From contig JAQWKT010000054.1 in NCBI GenBank assembly GCA_029247685.1, positions 1 through 37,473 of the forward strand: a stretch of 37,473 bases of DNA, given 5' to 3'. Positions 1 to 9,214 of this stretch are shown one piece after another (position 1 is the stretch's first letter; each line of letters starts with the position of its first letter). The notes below the pieces were generated by a model. It saw only the letters and a program-made list of their open reading frames with translations, made no database searches and had not been told where the DNA came from. A program made the translations under genes and the position numbers. Source of the DNA: Crocinitomicaceae bacterium (GTDB lineage: Bacteria; Bacteroidota; Bacteroidia; Flavobacteriales_D; Crocinitomicaceae).

Positions 1-1
1 G

Positions 2-298
2 ATTATTAATGAAATTGGAAGTGTTCAAGAAGACAATTCGCTTGTGAGTTTAAAAGAAAAAGCCCCAGAACCTTCCTTCTCTATCTATCCAAACCCATCA
101 ACCGGAAAGTTTTTTGTTGAAAATAATTCAGATAAAAAATCCATCCTTTCTATTTATCAAATGAATGGAAAAAAAATATTCGAAAAACACTTTATCAAAA
201 ACACTTTAGTAAACATTGAAAAGCAAAAAAGAGGAACTTATCTTTTTGTAATTGAAACAGATAAGAAAATAAAAAGATTAAAAGTCGTTAATTTTTAA
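2..298 (+). CDS. C-terminal end of a T9SS-secreted protein (type A sorting domain), partial
   Basis: The frame is open from the left edge to a TAA, so this is the 3' end of a longer gene; the GTG at 44 is only an internal codon. The last 75 or so residues form a type IX secretion C-terminal sorting domain. It has the hallmark IYPNPSTGKF near its start, then short beta strands ending in GTYLFVIE and a basic tail, KIKRLKVVNF. In Bacteroidota this domain directs a protein through the T9SS, where it is normally removed and the cargo is released or anchored at the cell surface. The functional part of the cargo lies outside the window, so its role is unknown. It ends 4 bases before the convergent CAP-domain gene. 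Confidence 0.85.
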   Translation: MINEIGSVQEDNSLVSLKEKAPEPSFSIYPNPSTGKFFVENNSDKKSILSIYQMNGKKIFEKHFIKNTLVNIEKQKRGTYLFVIETDKKIKRLKVVNF

Positions 299-302
299 AA
301 CC

Positions 303-884
303 TCACCATTGATGCCTCGCGATCACAACAACCATATAGGTATTGTAAAATGAATTTGGATCAGAATACCAACCAATTCCAATATCCACATTGGATTGAT
401 AAAACTCACTAATACTTAGTAAGTGAACGCGGTGCCCTGCTCTACTATGCTTTTTTACCCCTTCATCATTTAATAATGCTATTATCCCTTTTTTCGGAGT
501 TTTATCGCCAGCACAAATTGATTCAAAAAAATTATTACTTTTTTTATCAAGCCATTCCTTAGGCAAGGAATATCCCGATTTATTTATATAATAATTAAGT
601 CCATAGCCTTTTTTATCTATGTGGTTAAAATAATTTTTTGTAGCCATCTCTTTCGCTTTTTTAGCGGCAACTTTTGCTAGCGTATCATTCCATATTAAGG
701 GGTTTGTTGAAGGAATACCTTTTAAATTAATTCCTACCATTGAAGAATAAGCTGATGGGTTTTTTCGGATTTTATTTAATAGTTGAACCGCTTCTTTGAT
801 ATCATCATTCTTTTGAGAAGTAAAAGGAAATGAAAGAAAGAGATATATAAAAATTATTAAGCTATAATTTTTTAAATTGTGCAT
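303..884 (-). CDS. exported CAP-domain (SCP/PR1-like) protein
   Basis: A 193-residue protein with a hydrophobic signal-like N-terminus (about residues 8-23). The rest resembles a CAP domain: an N-terminal helix with LLNKIRKNPSAYS, the LIWNDTLAKVAAKKAKEMA helix, a His in YFNHIDKKGYG, and a C-terminal DIGIGWYSDP...YMVVVIARH strand pair. CAP proteins are secreted and occur in all domains of life; in bacteria the biochemical role is mostly unknown. It is the last gene of a three-gene minus-strand operon, starting only 3 bases after the upstream gene stops. The paired His and Glu cavity of CAP domains is probably formed by the NHIDKKG and HRVHLLS regions, but I cannot confirm that here. Confidence 0.75.
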   Translation of the reverse strand: MHNLKNYSLIIFIYLFLSFPFTSQKNDDIKEAVQLLNKIRKNPSAYSSMVGINLKGIPSTNPLIWNDTLAKVAAKKAKEMATKNYFNHIDKKGYGLNYYINKSGYSLPKEWLDKKSNNFFESICAGDKTPKKGIIALLNDEGVKKHSRAGHRVHLLSISEFYQSNVDIGIGWYSDPNSFYNTYMVVVIARHQW

Positions 885-887
885 GCT

Positions 888-2309
888 CTAATTTAATGAA
901 TTGTTTAATAACTTAGAAAATTGACTTTCAGAAATTCGTTTAGAGGTTAATGCAAATTTATTTTGAAACCCTGGATTTATCTTTTTGGACTTGATTTTTG
1001 AATTGTATTCCTTCTGATCAACATAAGCCACATCCCCTCCAGGAAGAACAGCAGCAAGCATTGTTTTTGAATTTGTAAAAGGGATATCGTCCCATTTATC
1101 CGATCGAAAATTCAAAACTGTATTTTTTTCTGGCAATAACATATATAAAATAACATCATTTGTTTGTTTTAAATATTCTTTTTCAAAATCAAATGTTAAA
1201 TCCAGTTTTGCATAAACCTCTGTGTTTTTTAAAACATCCACATTATATATTCCAAACCCACTAAGTTTAAATCGATTTAAAAGTTTTGCTTCTTGATTTA
1301 ATCGATTCATCTCTAATTCTGATTTTTTTAAAAACTCTTTATACTTCTTATTTAATGTTGCATATTCTGCTTTTTTTCTTTTGAGTTCTTTTTTAGATAA
1401 TACAGGAGTAGCTATCATTTCTACTTCTTTTTCAACAACATCTCCATCATATGAAGTCATAAGTTTATACATATTTATTTTATAAATATTTTTAGAAATA
1501 TTTTTCATTTTTATAGAGTTCCAATCTATTCTCTCAAAATCAACAGGAATCTTTCCTTTTAACAATTCCCAACTAACCCCCTGCCATGCCTCCATATGGG
1601 GAAAAGCATTCAAATCAGAATAAATTTCAAAAAAATCATTAGGAGATTTTGACAGTTTTTTTCTTTTGTTTTTTTCTTTTTGTAATAATTTTAAGGCATT
1701 TTCTCTTCTACTATTTGAAATTGTCTTAAACTCTCCAGCATCAATCCATTCAACATTATCATCTAAACTCCATAAAGCATACTCTTTTTGAGGTTTTGAT
1801 TTAGAAGCTAAATCAATATATGAATCGGAATTTGGTTTTAAAAAAAGTTCTTCATTGTTTTTCATGCCTTTTAATTCCATCATTCCCATTGACTCTAAAT
1901 AGTTATTTGAATTATTAAACTGCATTGGTATTCCTGATAAAAAAATCTGTTTTGCATCATGAAATTCCCTAAACAATATATCCACTTCTCCATTTACTAT
2001 ATTTCCATTCTTGTCAATTATAGAGTTTTTAGCTATAAAAACATGGGATCCGGTTTTTAAGTGAAAATCCCCCCCTTTTTTTGTGTCCAATTTAAAATGG
2101 GTAAACTCGACATTTTCCTTTTTTAATGGAGGGTTTATCTTTTGAACATAAACTTCTTTTTTCAATGGGATTTTTTCTTCATTAGCTGTCTTTGATTTTT
2201 CTTCATTTTTTTGAGAAAAAATTAATAAAAGAATACTAGCAATAACTACAAATAAAAAACTTGTAATTGCATATTTTCGAATTGAATTTTGTGTTTTGAA
2301 TTTAAACAT
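888..2309 (-). CDS. membrane-anchored hypothetical protein
   Basis: Not recognised as a named family. The 473-residue protein has a short basic N-terminus and one hydrophobic segment (about residues 12-31), so the bulk is probably periplasmic. Residues about 75-195 look beta-rich, with GSHVFIAKNSIIDKNGNIV, an EVDILFREFHDAKQIFLSGIP stretch and a GMMELKG motif. I have the impression of similar segments in other Bacteroidota envelope proteins but cannot name them. A charged, probably coiled-coil region lies at about 305-345 (KKELKRKKAEYATLNKKYKE). A second beta-like domain starts at SGFGIYNVDV. It sits between a PQQ-like propeller gene (15 bases upstream) and a CAP gene (3 bases downstream), suggesting a shared envelope role. 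Confidence 0.6.
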   Translation of the reverse strand: MFKFKTQNSIRKYAITSFLFVVIASILLLIFSQKNEEKSKTANEEKIPLKKEVYVQKINPPLKKENVEFTHFKLDTKKGGDFHLKTGSHVFIAKNSIIDKNGNIVNGEVDILFREFHDAKQIFLSGIPMQFNNSNNYLESMGMMELKGMKNNEELFLKPNSDSYIDLASKSKPQKEYALWSLDDNVEWIDAGEFKTISNSRRENALKLLQKEKNKRKKLSKSPNDFFEIYSDLNAFPHMEAWQGVSWELLKGKIPVDFERIDWNSIKMKNISKNIYKINMYKLMTSYDGDVVEKEVEMIATPVLSKKELKRKKAEYATLNKKYKEFLKKSELEMNRLNQEAKLLNRFKLSGFGIYNVDVLKNTEVYAKLDLTFDFEKEYLKQTNDVILYMLLPEKNTVLNFRSDKWDDIPFTNSKTMLAAVLPGGDVAYVDQKEYNSKIKSKKINPGFQNKFALTSKRISESQFSKLLNNSLN

Positions 2310-2324
2310 GGTTTTATTTTTTGG

Positions 2325-3683
2325 TTATTTTTTAATTGCAGTTGAAGGTATTTGAAGGTCAATATTATAGAGGAATCCATTATGACAGCCAATCAATACA
2401 TCCGCTTTTTTATCTTTATTGAAATCCCCAATAACTGGCTCAAATTCACTAGTAGAAGGCAAGTTAATCAGCTTGTGGCATCTTCCTGTATTTAAACCAA
2501 TAATTGCTATGCTTGACCAATTGCTTTGTTCTCCATTTTCATAAACCAAAAGCATGCATAGTTCACCTTTATAATCCAACAATTGCTTAGATGCTATGCT
2601 GCTGGAAAACGAATATTTATTTGCTAAACTAGAAGTTAAACCAGTGATTTTTTTTATTCTGTAATTATTAATTCCATTTGAGAAATCTACCATTCCCTTG
2701 TTAAACAAAACAACCTTGTCCCGAAGGGTGAATCTCTTATTGCTTATATTATAAAATGATTCTTTATCTAATGGTATTTTTTTTAAAACATCGCCATTTA
2801 TATTAATACATCTAAGTTCATATATTGAGCCTGTTTTTAGATATTTAGAATATGGAATTACAAAAACTATATTATTATCTTCTTTTAAAACTAATGGAGG
2901 ACTTTTCCATAAGCGACAATAAAAATCATCATTTGTCTTATTTTTGACATTCGTTGAAAATAACTCCGTTCCATTCTTACCACTTATTGCTTTAATAAAC
3001 CCAGATTTAAAAGCAAAAACCATATCCAAAATACCATCATTATTAACATGCATCAATATTGGTTTATCAAAGAAAAATGCATCCGAGTAAAAATGCATTT
3101 TTACTTTAAATAATGTCCTGTTTTCGCCTTTTTTCCAACCTTCAAAATCGCTATCGTAATGTTTCCATATTGTTTTTCCATTTTTTGGATTTATTGCTCT
3201 AAGCTCTCCAGTTTCTGTCCCATAAATAATTACATTTTTATTGCCAATTTTTAATAATATTGGTTCAAATTCAACATCTCCAGAAGTAGGTATTCTAAAT
3301 TTTAGATTTCCATTAATATCGGTACACAAAAACTCATCATTATCATTTCCGAAGTATAAGCTATTTTGATAGTAAAGGATTCCGTTAACATCCATATCTC
3401 CAATAACATTGGATTGAAAATTACGTATCACTTTTCCGTTTTTAGAATTTAAAGCATATACTCCATTACCCTTATCTAAAACATTGAAATCCATATAATT
3501 AATACCATTTGACCCTATAAAAATAAGATCTCCTTTTTGAGCAATATTTGTGCGATAAGAAACATTCCCGATAGGGCTTTTCCAGTTAATTTTTGCTGGA
3601 GATATCGTAGATGGTGTTTTTTCTTCAGGCTTAATTAAAGAGGCCAATGAAATTACCAAAATTGGTAAAATAAATTTTTTCAT
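2325..3683 (-). CDS. exported PQQ-like/FG-GAP beta-propeller protein
   Basis: A 452-residue protein with a signal peptide (MKKFILPILVISLASL). The body has repeated blade-like units typical of PQQ-like quinoprotein propellers: GNGVYALNSKNGKVI, GELRAINPKNGKTIWKHYD and GFIKAISGKNGTELF. The C-terminus has an FG-GAP/VCBS-like calcium-loop motif, IGDFNKDKKADVLIGCHNG. Such propellers usually act as binding or scaffolding domains outside the cytoplasm; no enzymatic motif is visible. There is no cysteine lipobox. It is the first gene of the minus-strand operon with the anchored protein and the CAP protein, and its 66-base upstream gap carries no good TAnnTTTG element. It could be a non-enzymatic PQQ-like protein or a surface binding protein. 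Confidence 0.7.
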   Translation of the reverse strand: MKKFILPILVISLASLIKPEEKTPSTISPAKINWKSPIGNVSYRTNIAQKGDLIFIGSNGINYMDFNVLDKGNGVYALNSKNGKVIRNFQSNVIGDMDVNGILYYQNSLYFGNDNDEFLCTDINGNLKFRIPTSGDVEFEPILLKIGNKNVIIYGTETGELRAINPKNGKTIWKHYDSDFEGWKKGENRTLFKVKMHFYSDAFFFDKPILMHVNNDGILDMVFAFKSGFIKAISGKNGTELFSTNVKNKTNDDFYCRLWKSPPLVLKEDNNIVFVIPYSKYLKTGSIYELRCININGDVLKKIPLDKESFYNISNKRFTLRDKVVLFNKGMVDFSNGINNYRIKKITGLTSSLANKYSFSSSIASKQLLDYKGELCMLLVYENGEQSNWSSIAIIGLNTGRCHKLINLPSTSEFEPVIGDFNKDKKADVLIGCHNGFLYNIDLQIPSTAIKK

Positions 3684-3749
3684 GGTAGATTTTAGGGTAT
3701 TGGTTTTATACCTATTTAACCCTAATCACAAAAAATGTTACAGTTTAAA

Positions 3750-4577
3750 TCAACCCATCGACTTAAACCAAGAACAAACAAAAGTGATTATTTCTTCCCT
3801 TCTAAGATCATTATGAGGCTCGTGTTTGGTTTTTGACCAAATTTTAATGGTGGAACAAGTAGAATTTTGATGTAACAACTTAGACCCTTCTGGACTAACT
3901 ATTGGATCGTCTTCGCCATGAATGATTAAGCTTTGCGTTGTTAATTTATTTGCATTTTTTAGACACCATTCTGCGGACATATGGGCATTTAAAAATAAAG
4001 AAGCAGATATAGAAGAATGCACTAGATGATCCTCGCCATATTCCAAATTCAAATCATCCACATAGGTGAGATCGTTTGAATCAATGTCGTTTTCCTGGCT
4101 AAAAGATGGCCAAATGTAATTCATTATTTTAGCAAGAGCCACCTTAAAAGCGGAGGGAGTAAATGCAAGTTTTAGCCATGCTGAAGAAATAACTGCGGCC
4201 TTAATATGGCTTGTTTCTCTTTGCAAGAGATAAGTTGTCAAAACATTTCCGCCAAAACTATGTCCATAGACAAATAGATCATTATTAAATGATTCTTTAC
4301 AATACGAAACAAATAAACTTAAATCGTCTAACAATTGATTTTGGGAAGGAGAATGCCCTCTTTTTCCTTCCGAAATTCCATGCCCCCTTTGATCATAAGC
4401 AACTACATTAAAATGATTTGCAGTCATTATTTTAGCAACATGTGTATAACGTCCAAAATGTTCTCCCAAACCATGAACAATTAATACGGTTCCTACTGCT
4501 TTGTCATTAGAAAACCATGTACCCCCCTTAAGAGAAAGTCCATCTGTAGATTTTAAGTTGATTTCTTCTTGTTTCAT
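3750..4577 (-). CDS. alpha/beta hydrolase, monoacylglycerol lipase-like
   Basis: A 275-residue alpha/beta hydrolase of the serine aminopeptidase/monoacylglycerol lipase type. The oxyanion-region motif HGLGEHFGRY (35-44) and YDQRGHGISEGKRGH (61-75) are typical of monoacylglycerol lipases. The nucleophile elbow GHSFGG gives Ser107, the acid is Asp224 in GEDDP, and the base is His252 in KHEPHND. There is no signal peptide, so it is probably cytoplasmic or membrane-peripheral. Family members release glycerol and a fatty acid from monoglycerides; lysophospholipase activity is an alternative. It is divergent from glpK across 56 bases. The pairing with glpK-glpD-glpF supports a glycerol-releasing role, which is an inference from context. 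Confidence 0.8.
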   Translation of the reverse strand: MKQEEINLKSTDGLSLKGGTWFSNDKAVGTVLIVHGLGEHFGRYTHVAKIMTANHFNVVAYDQRGHGISEGKRGHSPSQNQLLDDLSLFVSYCKESFNNDLFVYGHSFGGNVLTTYLLQRETSHIKAAVISSAWLKLAFTPSAFKVALAKIMNYIWPSFSQENDIDSNDLTYVDDLNLEYGEDHLVHSSISASLFLNAHMSAEWCLKNANKLTTQSLIIHGEDDPIVSPEGSKLLHQNSTCSTIKIWSKTKHEPHNDLRREEIITFVCSWFKSMG

Positions 4578-4633
4578 ATACCTTATATGCTATGAAATTA
4601 GCTATATTTAAACAATAACTAACAAAGGAAGAC

Positions 4634-6118
4634 TTGAAATCAATAATAATTGCCTTGGATCAGGGTACAACTAGCTCACGAGCTGTCGCATTTGATCAAG
4701 ATGGGATGCTTATAGGTATCGCTCAAAAAGAATTTAAACAGCACTACCCCAAGCCCGGATGGGTAGAACACGATGCTATGGAAATATGGAATACCCAATT
4801 AGAGGTATTTGAACAACTTATTTCGAACCACAAAATAGATATAAAATCTATTCGATCCATCGGAATTACCAATCAACGAGAAACGACAGTCGTATGGAAC
4901 AAAAAAACTGGTAAACCAATCCATAATGCCATTGTTTGGCAGGATAAAAGAACGGCAGATATTTGTGAACGCCTTAAAGAACAAAATCTAGAAAGCTATG
5001 TAAAAAACAATACCGGACTTGTGCTGGATTCGTATTTCTCTGCAACAAAAATTAATTGGATTTTAAACCATGTTGAAGGGGCAAAAGAAGAAAGTGAAAA
5101 GGGAGAATTATTATTTGGAACCATTGATACATGGCTTATATGGAAACTTACCGGGGGAAAAATTCATGCCACGGATTATTCCAATGCTTCAAGAACGTTA
5201 ATTTTTAATATTCATTCTCTTCAATGGGATAAAAAACTACTCTCCTCTTTAGAAATACCAGAAAACATGCTTCCGGAAGTACGTAATTCTAGTGGAAATT
5301 TTGGTTCTTTTAGTTACCAAGGACAGGAAATCCCTATTGGTGGAGTTGCAGGAGATCAGCAAGCAGCTCTTTTTGGACAATGTTGTTTTGAGAAAGGAAT
5401 GGCAAAAAACACCTATGGAACAGGATGTTTTATGTTAATGAATACCGGAAAAGAATTAATTAAGAGTAAAAATGGTCTCTTAACGACCATTGCATGGGGA
5501 ATTGATGGGGAAATCTCTTATGCATTGGAAGGAAGTATATTTATTGCTGGCGCAGCAATTCAATGGCTTAGAGATGGAATTAAAATAATTCATTCGGCTC
5601 CAGAATCAGAAACGCTGGCCAAAGAAGTAGAAAATGAATCCGAAGTAGTGGTTGTTCCGGCATTTGCAGGGCTTGGTTCTCCATATTGGGATATGTATGC
5701 AAGAGGAGCTATTTTTGGTCTCACAAGAGATACCGGAATCAATCACATAACCAAAGCAACTCTCGACTCTCTTGCTTACCAAACTAAAGATGTTTTGTGC
5801 GCAATGGAAAATGATTCCAATATTCACTTAAAAAATCTTCAGGTAGATGGAGGTGCTTGTGCAAACAACTATCTCATGCAATTTCAAGCCAATATTCTTG
5901 GAACCAATGTCGACCGTCCCCAAATTACAGAGAGCACTGCACTTGGTGCAGCATATCTTGCAGGAATCTCATGTGGACTTTGGTCAAAATCAGATATCGC
6001 CAAGAAAAGAAAAGTTGAAACAACCTTCAAACCAAGCTTTGAACAAGAAAAAATTGATAAAATGTATGATAAATGGAAAGATGCGGTTCGCCGATCCATG
6101 AATTGGGTTAAGGAGTAA
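4634..6118 (+). CDS. glpK: glycerol kinase
   Basis: A 494-residue FGGY kinase that phosphorylates glycerol to sn-glycerol-3-phosphate with ATP. The N-terminal [15 protein letters not shown] phosphate-binding segment is diagnostic, as are [21 protein letters not shown], the [14 protein letters not shown] loop and the C-terminal [14 protein letters not shown]. The length is normal for the family (about 500). The start is TTG, chosen because the encoded [10 protein letters not shown] matches the conserved GlpK N-terminus. A good Shine-Dalgarno-like AAAGGAAG stands directly upstream, uncommon in Bacteroidota and possibly compensating for the weak start. It is the first gene of glpK-glpD-glpF; glpD starts 4 bases after its stop. 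Confidence 0.97.
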   Translation: MKSIIIALDQGTTSSRAVAFDQDGMLIGIAQKEFKQHYPKPGWVEHDAMEIWNTQLEVFEQLISNHKIDIKSIRSIGITNQRETTVVWNKKTGKPIHNAIVWQDKRTADICERLKEQNLESYVKNNTGLVLDSYFSATKINWILNHVEGAKEESEKGELLFGTIDTWLIWKLTGGKIHATDYSNASRTLIFNIHSLQWDKKLLSSLEIPENMLPEVRNSSGNFGSFSYQGQEIPIGGVAGDQQAALFGQCCFEKGMAKNTYGTGCFMLMNTGKELIKSKNGLLTTIAWGIDGEISYALEGSIFIAGAAIQWLRDGIKIIHSAPESETLAKEVENESEVVVVPAFAGLGSPYWDMYARGAIFGLTRDTGINHITKATLDSLAYQTKDVLCAMENDSNIHLKNLQVDGGACANNYLMQFQANILGTNVDRPQITESTALGAAYLAGISCGLWSKSDIAKKRKVETTFKPSFEQEKIDKMYDKWKDAVRRSMNWVKE

Positions 6119-6122
6119 AAAA

Positions 6123-7745
6123 ATGTCTAAAAATTGTCTAAACGTTTTTGAACGAGACGATTGTCTCAAAAAATTAGCCAATGAACCTGTAGATTTATTG
6201 GTTATTGGTGGTGGAATTACGGGTGCTGGCATTGCCTTGGATGCTGCTTCACGTGGAATAAAAGTTGCCATGGTTGAAAAAGCGGACTTTTCAAGTGGAA
6301 CAAGTTCTAGGTCTACCAAACTGATTCATGGCGGCCTAAGGTATCTTAAACAACTGGAGTTCTCTGTTGTAAAAGAAACAGGAAAAGAACGTGCGATTGC
6401 TTATCGCAATGCTCCTTACCTCGTCCATCCAGAAAAACTTATCCTTCCAATACAAAAGAAAGGAAGCCTTGGTTGGTATAGCACTTCGTTTGCCTTATGG
6501 GTATATGATTTCCTTGCTGGTGTTTCAAAAAGGGATCGAAAAAAAATGATTTCAAAATCAGAAATGCTAAAACTGCTTCCTCAATTTAAAAGCAACGAAC
6601 TAATTGGTGCAGGATTATATTCGGAGTATAGAAGCGATGATTCAAGATTAACCATTGAAATTATAAAAAAAGCAGTCTCTTTTGGGGCATTGGCTTTTAA
6701 CTATTTAGAAGGCCTTGATTTTATTTATCAAGACAAACTTGTTTCTGGAATTGTGGCAAAAGACCATATTCGAAAGCAAGAATTAGAAATTTCTGCAAAA
6801 TGTGTGGTTAATGCGGCGGGTCCTTGGGTCGATGAAATCCGAAAAACCAACGCTTCTATTGGAAAAAAAAGACTCGTATTGAGCAAAGGCGTACACTTAG
6901 TCATTAATAAAGACAAACTCCATTTAAGCCACGCTGTATATTTTGAAGCAAAAGACAAACGAATGATTTTTGCTATCCCAAGAGAAGGAAAGATTTACTT
7001 TGGAACAACAGATACGGTTTATTCGGGTAACATCAATACGCCAAAAACATCCAAAAAAGATGCTTTGTATTTGCTTGAATGCATGAACGATGCATTTGAA
7101 GGAATAAATCTAAAACTTTCAGATGTAGTATCTAGTTGGGCAGGATTACGACCACTTATCCATGAAGAGGGAAAATCGTCTTCGGAAATATCCAGAAAAG
7201 ACGAGATATTTATTTCCTCAAATGGACTTTTTAGTATTGCTGGCGGAAAATTAACCGCTTATCGATCCATGGCAAAACGAGTGGTGGATCTGGTAAATAA
7301 AAAAAGGAATCTCTCGAATAAAAAATGCCAAACCAGCAGCATTATTTTATCTAAATCAAAAGTTGATATAAATAACATTAAAACTATTAAAAATCAATTA
7401 TTTAAAGATTATAAAATATCTAAAAATGACCTAGAGTATCTTTGGACGAGATATGGAATGGAAAGCAAAAAAATTCTGGATAAAAAACACGTAAACCCAA
7501 ATCCAAAAATAGCCTTGGTTATAAATGAATTTGACTACTGTTTGGAACAAGAAAGCGTTTGGTCGCTTCTTGATTTTTTTAGACTACGAAACGCCAGGGT
7601 TTATTTTTATCCAGAAAGCATTTCCGGATTAATTGCTCCAATAGCTGAACATGCAAAGCAAAAGCTGCAATGGACAGAAGAAAAAAAACAAAAAGAAATC
7701 GATGCGCTAAATGTCTTTTTAAAAGAAGCTATTACCTTTGAATAA
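6123..7745 (+). CDS. glpD: glycerol-3-phosphate dehydrogenase (FAD-dependent)
   Basis: A 540-residue FAD-dependent dehydrogenase that oxidises glycerol-3-phosphate to dihydroxyacetone phosphate, feeding electrons to the quinone pool at the inner membrane. The dinucleotide-binding motif VIGGGITGAGIALDAASRG lies near residues 27-45. It is followed by the family signature SSRSTKLIHGGLRYL. Other family features are NAAGPWVDEIR, the FAIPREGKIYFGTTDT strand and the second FAD contact SIAGGKLTAYRSMA. The C-terminal cap domain is present to about 540 residues, the normal length for GlpD/GlpA-type enzymes. It lies 4 bases after glpK and 11 bases before glpF, so all three are probably co-transcribed. 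No glpR-like regulator is visible in the window. Confidence 0.96.
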   Translation: MSKNCLNVFERDDCLKKLANEPVDLLVIGGGITGAGIALDAASRGIKVAMVEKADFSSGTSSRSTKLIHGGLRYLKQLEFSVVKETGKERAIAYRNAPYLVHPEKLILPIQKKGSLGWYSTSFALWVYDFLAGVSKRDRKKMISKSEMLKLLPQFKSNELIGAGLYSEYRSDDSRLTIEIIKKAVSFGALAFNYLEGLDFIYQDKLVSGIVAKDHIRKQELEISAKCVVNAAGPWVDEIRKTNASIGKKRLVLSKGVHLVINKDKLHLSHAVYFEAKDKRMIFAIPREGKIYFGTTDTVYSGNINTPKTSKKDALYLLECMNDAFEGINLKLSDVVSSWAGLRPLIHEEGKSSSEISRKDEIFISSNGLFSIAGGKLTAYRSMAKRVVDLVNKKRNLSNKKCQTSSIILSKSKVDINNIKTIKNQLFKDYKISKNDLEYLWTRYGMESKKILDKKHVNPNPKIALVINEFDYCLEQESVWSLLDFFRLRNARVYFYPESISGLIAPIAEHAKQKLQWTEEKKQKEIDALNVFLKEAITFE

Positions 7746-7756
7746 AACAACCCAAC

Positions 7757-8554
7757 ATGATGACCAACCTTCTTGCGGAATTAATCGGAACTTTTATACT
7801 AATTTACTTTGGAGCAGGAGTTGTAGCCTCTGTACTTCTTAAAGATACTAAAGCACAAGGATCCGGATGGCTTGTAATCTGTATTGCCTGGGCAACAGCC
7901 GTTACAGTGGCTATTTATGCTGTAGGCCGCATTAGTGGTGCTCACATAAACCCAGCGGTTACCATTGCGTTGGCAGTAGCCGGAGAATTTCCATGGAAAG
8001 ATGTTTTCCCATATATTGTTGGCCAATTTATAGGCGCATCCCTTGGAGCAATTGCTACTTATCTTCATTACCTACCCCATTGGGAAAGAACTGAATCCAA
8101 AGAAGAAAAACTTGCTGTTTTTTGTACTGCACCTGCAATAGAAAATAAATTTTCGAATCTCTTAAGTGAAATATTAGGCACATGGATGCTATTGTTTTTA
8201 ATCATGAGTATTGGCGCAAACAACTATACTAACGGCATTAATCCAATGCTTGTTGGATTAATAATTTTGTTAATCGGTCTGGGTATTGGTTCTACTACCG
8301 GATATGCCATTAATCCTGCAAGAAACCTTGGACCAAGAATGATGCATTCCATCTTGCCTATTAAAGGAAAAGGCGGTTCCGACTGGAAATATGCTTGGAT
8401 ACCTGTGGTGGGTCCTCTTCTTGGTGGATGTCTTGGCAGCCTAAGCTATCTAGCTCTTTTTGAAAACAAATGCAGCTTTGCTCTTGTTATTTGTGTAGTG
8501 CTAAGCCTGGCAATTTTAGGAGCAACTATTTTATTAAAAAACAAAGCTTCTTAA
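7757..8554 (+). CDS. glpF: glycerol facilitator, MIP-family aquaglyceroporin
   Basis: A 265-residue MIP-family channel with six predicted membrane spans and both NPA boxes: NPAVT (65-69) and NPARN (186-190). By eye alignment to E. coli GlpF, the arginine/aromatic filter Trp is kept (Trp45 in AWATAVTVAIY) together with Arg189, as expected for a glycerol channel; the Phe of GlpF is Tyr184. The residue after the second NPAR is Asn190, where glycerol channels normally have Asp and water channels Ser. The following LGPR retains the glycerol-type Arg. Third gene of the glp operon, so glycerol uptake is the natural role. The start has two ATGs in a row; the first is used. Confidence 0.93.
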   Translation: MMTNLLAELIGTFILIYFGAGVVASVLLKDTKAQGSGWLVICIAWATAVTVAIYAVGRISGAHINPAVTIALAVAGEFPWKDVFPYIVGQFIGASLGAIATYLHYLPHWERTESKEEKLAVFCTAPAIENKFSNLLSEILGTWMLLFLIMSIGANNYTNGINPMLVGLIILLIGLGIGSTTGYAINPARNLGPRMMHSILPIKGKGGSDWKYAWIPVVGPLLGGCLGSLSYLALFENKCSFALVICVVLSLAILGATILLKNKAS

Positions 8555-8566
8555 AAAGGCTTTTGT

Positions 8567-8574
8567 TAAATTTG
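8567..8574 (+). promoter_or_regulatory. -7 element upstream of the LemA gene
   Basis: TAAATTTG matches the Bacteroidota -7 consensus TAnnTTTG and stands 22 bases before the LemA start. No clear -33 TTG/TTTG is seen at the expected distance, so this is only a partial match. It would give the LemA-TPM operon its own promoter, separate from glpF. Confidence 0.35.
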
Positions 8575-8596
8575 CAACATATAAACTAAATCACTT

Positions 8597-9211
8597 ATGA
8601 AAAAATCGTATTTAATTATTGGAGGGATTGCTCTTTTAATAATCATCGCAATAGGAAGTTATGCAAGCACTTACAATAAAGCCGTTGGTCTACAAGAAGA
8701 AGTAGATGCACAATGGGGAAATGTAAACAACACTTACCAAAGACGTTTGGATTTAATACCAAACCTTGTTAAGGTAGTAAAAAGTGCAGCTGATAAAGAA
8801 AAAGAAATTTTTGAATCCGTAACTCGTGCAAGAAGTGGCCTTCCTTCAACAAAAGAACTTGAATCATTAAAAAATGACATAAAAAATGCAAAAGATCCTG
8901 CTGCACTACAAAAATTAGAGCAACAGCTTCAAGCTAATGAAAAGGCCGCTCAAACATTTTTAAATGTAGCCGTGGAAGCATATCCAAATTTAAAGTCAAT
9001 TGAAGGTTTTAAAGGACTTCAAGTACAACTGGAAGGAACAGAGAATAGAATCAATAAAGCCAGAGATGATTATAACGGAAGTGTTAAAAATTATAACACA
9101 CACATTAGAGGGTTCTTTGCAAGCATGATTTTAAACAAAGAAGAGTTTAAGAAAAAAACAGCTTTCAAAGCACAAGCAGGAGCTGAAAACGCTGTAGATA
9201 TTGATATGTAA
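8597..9211 (+). CDS. LemA family protein
   Basis: A 204-residue LemA-family protein with one N-terminal transmembrane segment (about residues 5-24) followed by a long helical domain facing away from it. Family hallmarks are YNKAVGLQEEVDAQWGNV, YQRRLDLIPNLVKVVK and the C-terminal YNTHIRGFFASMILN. The length is typical (about 185-205). LemA proteins are membrane proteins of poorly defined function, often encoded next to TPM-domain proteins, as here. It starts 42 bases after glpF, and the next gene begins 3 bases after its stop, so it heads a three-gene operon that ends at the terminator near 10460. Confidence 0.93.
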   Translation: MKKSYLIIGGIALLIIIAIGSYASTYNKAVGLQEEVDAQWGNVNNTYQRRLDLIPNLVKVVKSAADKEKEIFESVTRARSGLPSTKELESLKNDIKNAKDPAALQKLEQQLQANEKAAQTFLNVAVEAYPNLKSIEGFKGLQVQLEGTENRINKARDDYNGSVKNYNTHIRGFFASMILNKEEFKKKTAFKAQAGAENAVDIDM

Positions 9212-9214
9212 TTT

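Noticed and set aside
5990-6319. 109-codon open frame on the minus strand
   Set aside because: It lies antisense to glpK and glpD, has no recognisable protein and is best explained as a shadow frame.
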